The notes under the pieces are model-generated. The model ran no database searches. It was not told the origin of the DNA and was given only the letters and a program-made list of their open reading frames with translations. Position numbers and translations under genes: made by a program. From an uncultured Oscillospiraceae bacterium (GTDB lineage Bacteria > Bacillota > Clostridia > Oscillospirales > Oscillospiraceae): a stretch of 16,334 nt of DNA. Of the stretch, positions 13,932 through 16,334 are shown piece by piece (position 1 is the stretch's first letter; every line of letters begins with the position of its first letter). Where the stretch lies: positions 1 to 16,334 of the forward strand of contig CAAEKI010000204.1 of NCBI GenBank assembly GCA_900756495.1, read 5' to 3'.

Positions 13932-13954
13932 CGCCCCGAAGAAGGGCGTTTTTT
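13932..13954 (+). terminator. Terminator-like hairpin inside the nrdD leader
   Basis: CGCCC (13932-13936) / GGGCG (13944-13948), 7-base loop, then six T (13949-13954); T-rich sequence also precedes it. It lies downstream of the nrdD promoter and 30 bases before the ATG. A preceding stem CAAG-g-AAAG (13884-13892) / CTTTCTTG (13913-13920) is possible. Together they could form an attenuator. Confidence 0.6.
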
Positions 13955-13984
13955 GACGTATAGCTGGAGAGGGGAGCACAAAAG

Positions 13985-16306
13985 ATGACAGTCACAAAGA
14001 TTCGCAAGCGAGATGGCCGCCTTGCCGACTTCAATGAGGAGAAGATAGCAAAGGCCATCACCAAGGCATTCGACGCCACCTATAAGCCGGGGCAGGAGGA
14101 GACCGCCAAACGCCTTGCTGATGAGGTTCTCTCGATCCTGGAGGTGGAGGGCGATCTCCAGCCCGAGGTGGAGCATATCCAGGATCTGGTGGAGCGGGTG
14201 TTGATGGATAACGGCTATGTTCAGACCGCCAAGGCCTACATCCTGTACCGGGATCAGCGCAGCCGCGCCCGGGAAATGAACACCCGCTTGATGAAGACTT
14301 ATGAGGACATCACCTTCTCAGCGGCCAAAGAGAGCGATTTGAAACGGGAGAACGCCAATATCGATGGGGACACGGCGATGGGCTCCATGCTCAAGTTTGG
14401 CTCCGAAGGGGCCAAGCAATTTTATGACATGTTTGTCCTCAATCCCGACCACGCCCGGGCACACCGGGAGGGGGACATCCACATACACGATCTGGACTTT
14501 CTCACGCTTACCACAACCTGCTGCCAGATTGATATACAGAAGCTGTTTCAGGGCGGGTTTTCAACCGGGCACGGCACGCTGAGGGAGCCCAACGACATCT
14601 CTTCCTATGCGGCCCTGTGCTGTATTGCCATCCAGTCCAATCAGAACGATCAGCATGGCGGGCAGAGCGTGGTCAACTTTGACTATGGTATGGCCGACGG
14701 TGTAAAGAAGACCTTTGTACGGCTCTACCGGCAGAATCTGGCACGCGCCCTGATGCTCCTGGCAGGGGCCGAGGATCCGGAGAGCGAGCTGAAGGGGATC
14801 ATTCAGGGGATCTGGGAGGACAAGGGCCTGCAGCCCACAATCGAGAACTGCGGGGACTACTTCGAGGCCGAGCGGATCGCCCTGACCGGACGCTATGGAG
14901 AGGAAGCGGAGATTGAAAAAGCACAGACCTTTGCTCATTACCGGGCGGTGAAGGAGACCGACCGGGCGACCTATCAGGCCATGGAGGCTCTCATTCACAA
15001 CTTGAACACCATGCACTCCCGCGCGGGGGCCCAAACGCCGTTTTCCTCCATCAACTATGGCATGGATACCTCTCCGGAGGGCCGCATGGTGATGAAAAAT
15101 ATGATGCTGGCCACCGAGGCGGGGCTGGGCAACGGCGAGACGGCGATTTTCCCCATCCAGATTTTCCGCGTGAAGGACGGCGTAAATTATAATCCCGGCG
15201 AGCCCAACTACGATCTGTTTCAACTGGCCATGCGCTGTTCCGCCAAGCGGCTCTTTCCCAACTTCTCCTTTATTGATGCGCCCTTTAACCTTCAGTATTA
15301 CAAGCCCGGCCACCCGGAGACGGAGATCGCCTATATGGGCTGCCGTACCCGGGTCATAGGAAACGTATATGACCCCAGCCGTGAGATCTGCAATGGACGG
15401 GGCAACCTGAGCTTTACCACGATTAACCTCCCCCGGCTGGCTATAAAATCCAAGGGAGATGTGGGCCTCTTCTTCGAAGGGCTGGACCGGATGCTGGATC
15501 TGTGTGTGGACCAGCTGCTGGAGCGGTTTGAAATCCAGTGCCGCAAGCATGTGCGCAACTTCCCGTTCCTCATGGGACAGGGCGTATGGCTGGACAGCGA
15601 CAATCTGGACTGGGACGACGAGGTACGGGAGGTACTCAAGCACGGGACGCTGTCCGTTGGCTTTATCGGGCTGGCGGAGACCCTCAAGGCCCTGGTGGGG
15701 GCGCACCACGGAGAGAGTGAGAAGGCGCGTGTCCTGGGAATGGAGATCATCTCCCATATGCGGGCCAGGATGGACGCTGAGAGCGCCAAGCGGGGGCTCA
15801 ACTTCTCGCTGCTGGCTACGCCTGCAGAGGGGCTTTCCGGCCGCTTCGTCAAGCTGGACAAGGCCCGCTTCGGCGTGCTGGAGGGGATTACCGACCGGGA
15901 ATACTATACCAACTCCTTCCATGTGCCGGTCTACTTCCCCATCTCGGCCTATGATAAAATCAAAATTGAGGCTCCTTATCACGCCCTTACCAATGCCGGC
16001 CACATCAGCTACATCGAAATGGACGGCGACCCCAGCGAAAATCTGGAGGCCTTTGAAAAGGTCATTCGCTGTATGAAGGAGAACGGCATCGGCTATGGCA
16101 GCGTCAACCATCCGGTGGATCGGGATCCAGTGTGCGGATTTTCCGGCATCATCGGCGACCAGTGCCCCGGCTGCGGCCGCACGGAGGATGACGGCGTACC
16201 CTTTGAGCGCATCCGACGCATTACCGGCTACCTGGTTGGGACGCTGGACCGGTTCAATAATGCAAAGCGGGCCGAGGAGCACGACCGTGTGAAACACAGC
16301 ACATAG
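13985..16306 (+). CDS. nrdD: Anaerobic (class III) ribonucleoside-triphosphate reductase
   Basis: Makes deoxynucleotides from ribonucleoside triphosphates without oxygen, using a glycyl radical. The 773 residues start with an ATP cone (about 1-95, TKIRKRDGRLADFNEEKI) that senses dATP/ATP. The catalytic barrel follows, with DIHIHDLDF and Cys179-Cys180, LCCIAIQSNQNDQHGG (212 onward) and the likely thiyl-radical Cys453 in YMGCRTRV. Near the C-terminus a metal-binding loop has Cys717, Cys727 and Cys730, and the radical glycine is Gly748 in RRITGYLVGTLDRF. The first cysteine of the usual CxxC pair is replaced by Asp (VDRDPVCG), so another residue must complete the metal site. ATG at 13985 has GGGGAG 8 bases upstream. 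NrdG, the activating radical SAM enzyme, is expected directly downstream. Leader and operator features are listed separately. Confidence 0.97.
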   Translation: MTVTKIRKRDGRLADFNEEKIAKAITKAFDATYKPGQEETAKRLADEVLSILEVEGDLQPEVEHIQDLVERVLMDNGYVQTAKAYILYRDQRSRAREMNTRLMKTYEDITFSAAKESDLKRENANIDGDTAMGSMLKFGSEGAKQFYDMFVLNPDHARAHREGDIHIHDLDFLTLTTTCCQIDIQKLFQGGFSTGHGTLREPNDISSYAALCCIAIQSNQNDQHGGQSVVNFDYGMADGVKKTFVRLYRQNLARALMLLAGAEDPESELKGIIQGIWEDKGLQPTIENCGDYFEAERIALTGRYGEEAEIEKAQTFAHYRAVKETDRATYQAMEALIHNLNTMHSRAGAQTPFSSINYGMDTSPEGRMVMKNMMLATEAGLGNGETAIFPIQIFRVKDGVNYNPGEPNYDLFQLAMRCSAKRLFPNFSFIDAPFNLQYYKPGHPETEIAYMGCRTRVIGNVYDPSREICNGRGNLSFTTINLPRLAIKSKGDVGLFFEGLDRMLDLCVDQLLERFEIQCRKHVRNFPFLMGQGVWLDSDNLDWDDEVREVLKHGTLSVGFIGLAETLKALVGAHHGESEKARVLGMEIISHMRARMDAESAKRGLNFSLLATPAEGLSGRFVKLDKARFGVLEGITDREYYTNSFHVPVYFPISAYDKIKIEAPYHALTNAGHISYIEMDGDPSENLEAFEKVIRCMKENGIGYGSVNHPVDRDPVCGFSGIIGDQCPGCGRTEDDGVPFERIRRITGYLVGTLDRFNNAKRAEEHDRVKHST

Positions 16307-16318
16307 ACAGGTAAACAC

Positions 16319-16334
16319 GTGAGGGCGGTCCGCC
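16319..16334 (+). CDS. Possible start of nrdG, cut by the window edge
   Basis: A GTG at 16319 with AGGT (16309-16312) 6 bases upstream opens a frame reading Met-Arg-Ala-Val-Arg to the window end. Its place 12 bases after nrdD fits nrdG, the radical SAM activase usually encoded next to nrdD. Five codons are far too few for identification; this rests on position alone. Confidence 0.25.

Noticed and set aside
14561..16318. Open frame of 585 codons antisense to nrdD
   Set aside because: nrdD is unambiguous on the plus strand. The antisense frame has no recognisable motif or ribosome binding site.
1..16334. CRISPR arrays, insertion sequences, tRNA or rRNA genes
   Set aside because: No regularly spaced repeats, transposase-like frames, terminal inverted repeats or tRNA-like segments were seen on reading.

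Overview
The window reads as chromosomal DNA of a strictly anaerobic, fairly GC-rich member of the Clostridia. The coding style and gene set suggest a gut Oscillospiraceae relative of Flavonifractor, Lawsonibacter or Intestinimonas; this placement is inferred, no marker gene proves it. Two systems point to anaerobic life: a complete set of [FeFe]-hydrogenase maturases (hydE, hydG, hydF) and an oxygen-sensitive class III ribonucleotide reductase (nrdD).

Layout. Bases 2-934 hold the 3' part of a sodium:solute symporter that ends in a long hairpin terminator. After about 300 bases without a gene comes a TIM-barrel amidohydrolase (1299-2201). It converges, across a two-way terminator, on a small acidic protein of unknown function on the minus strand (2428-2844). 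That gene diverges from murI (3060-3875, TTG start), with a sigma-A-like promoter for each direction. A further promoter drives a DUF1934/YwiB-like gene and argS (3971-6273), the same pair as ywiB-argS in Bacillus subtilis.

Bases 6547-10694 are the hydrogenase-maturation operon: promoter, about 130-base leader, TM1266-like small regulator, hydE, hydG, hydF, all closely packed or overlapping. The leader ends in an intrinsic terminator just before the first gene. It can form a long-range stem and an alternative pairing with the terminator arm, so it looks like a transcription attenuator or riboswitch. I do not recognise its class, and it is the best candidate in the window for something undescribed. 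No hydrogenase structural gene is present here.

Bases 10902-12160 carry an ECF-type sigma factor and its membrane anti-sigma factor on the minus strand. They are translationally coupled by a 4-base overlap and lie in clearly AT-richer DNA than their surroundings, as expected for a transferred signalling cassette. They are followed by a homocysteine S-methyltransferase-domain protein with an unusual C-terminal extension (12506-13747). The window ends with nrdD (13985-16306), whose upstream region has a good promoter, one convincing NrdR-like box plus a half-site in the expected 31-base register, and an intrinsic terminator inside the leader. A 16-base open start after nrdD may be nrdG.

No CRISPR array, insertion sequence, tRNA or rRNA was seen.
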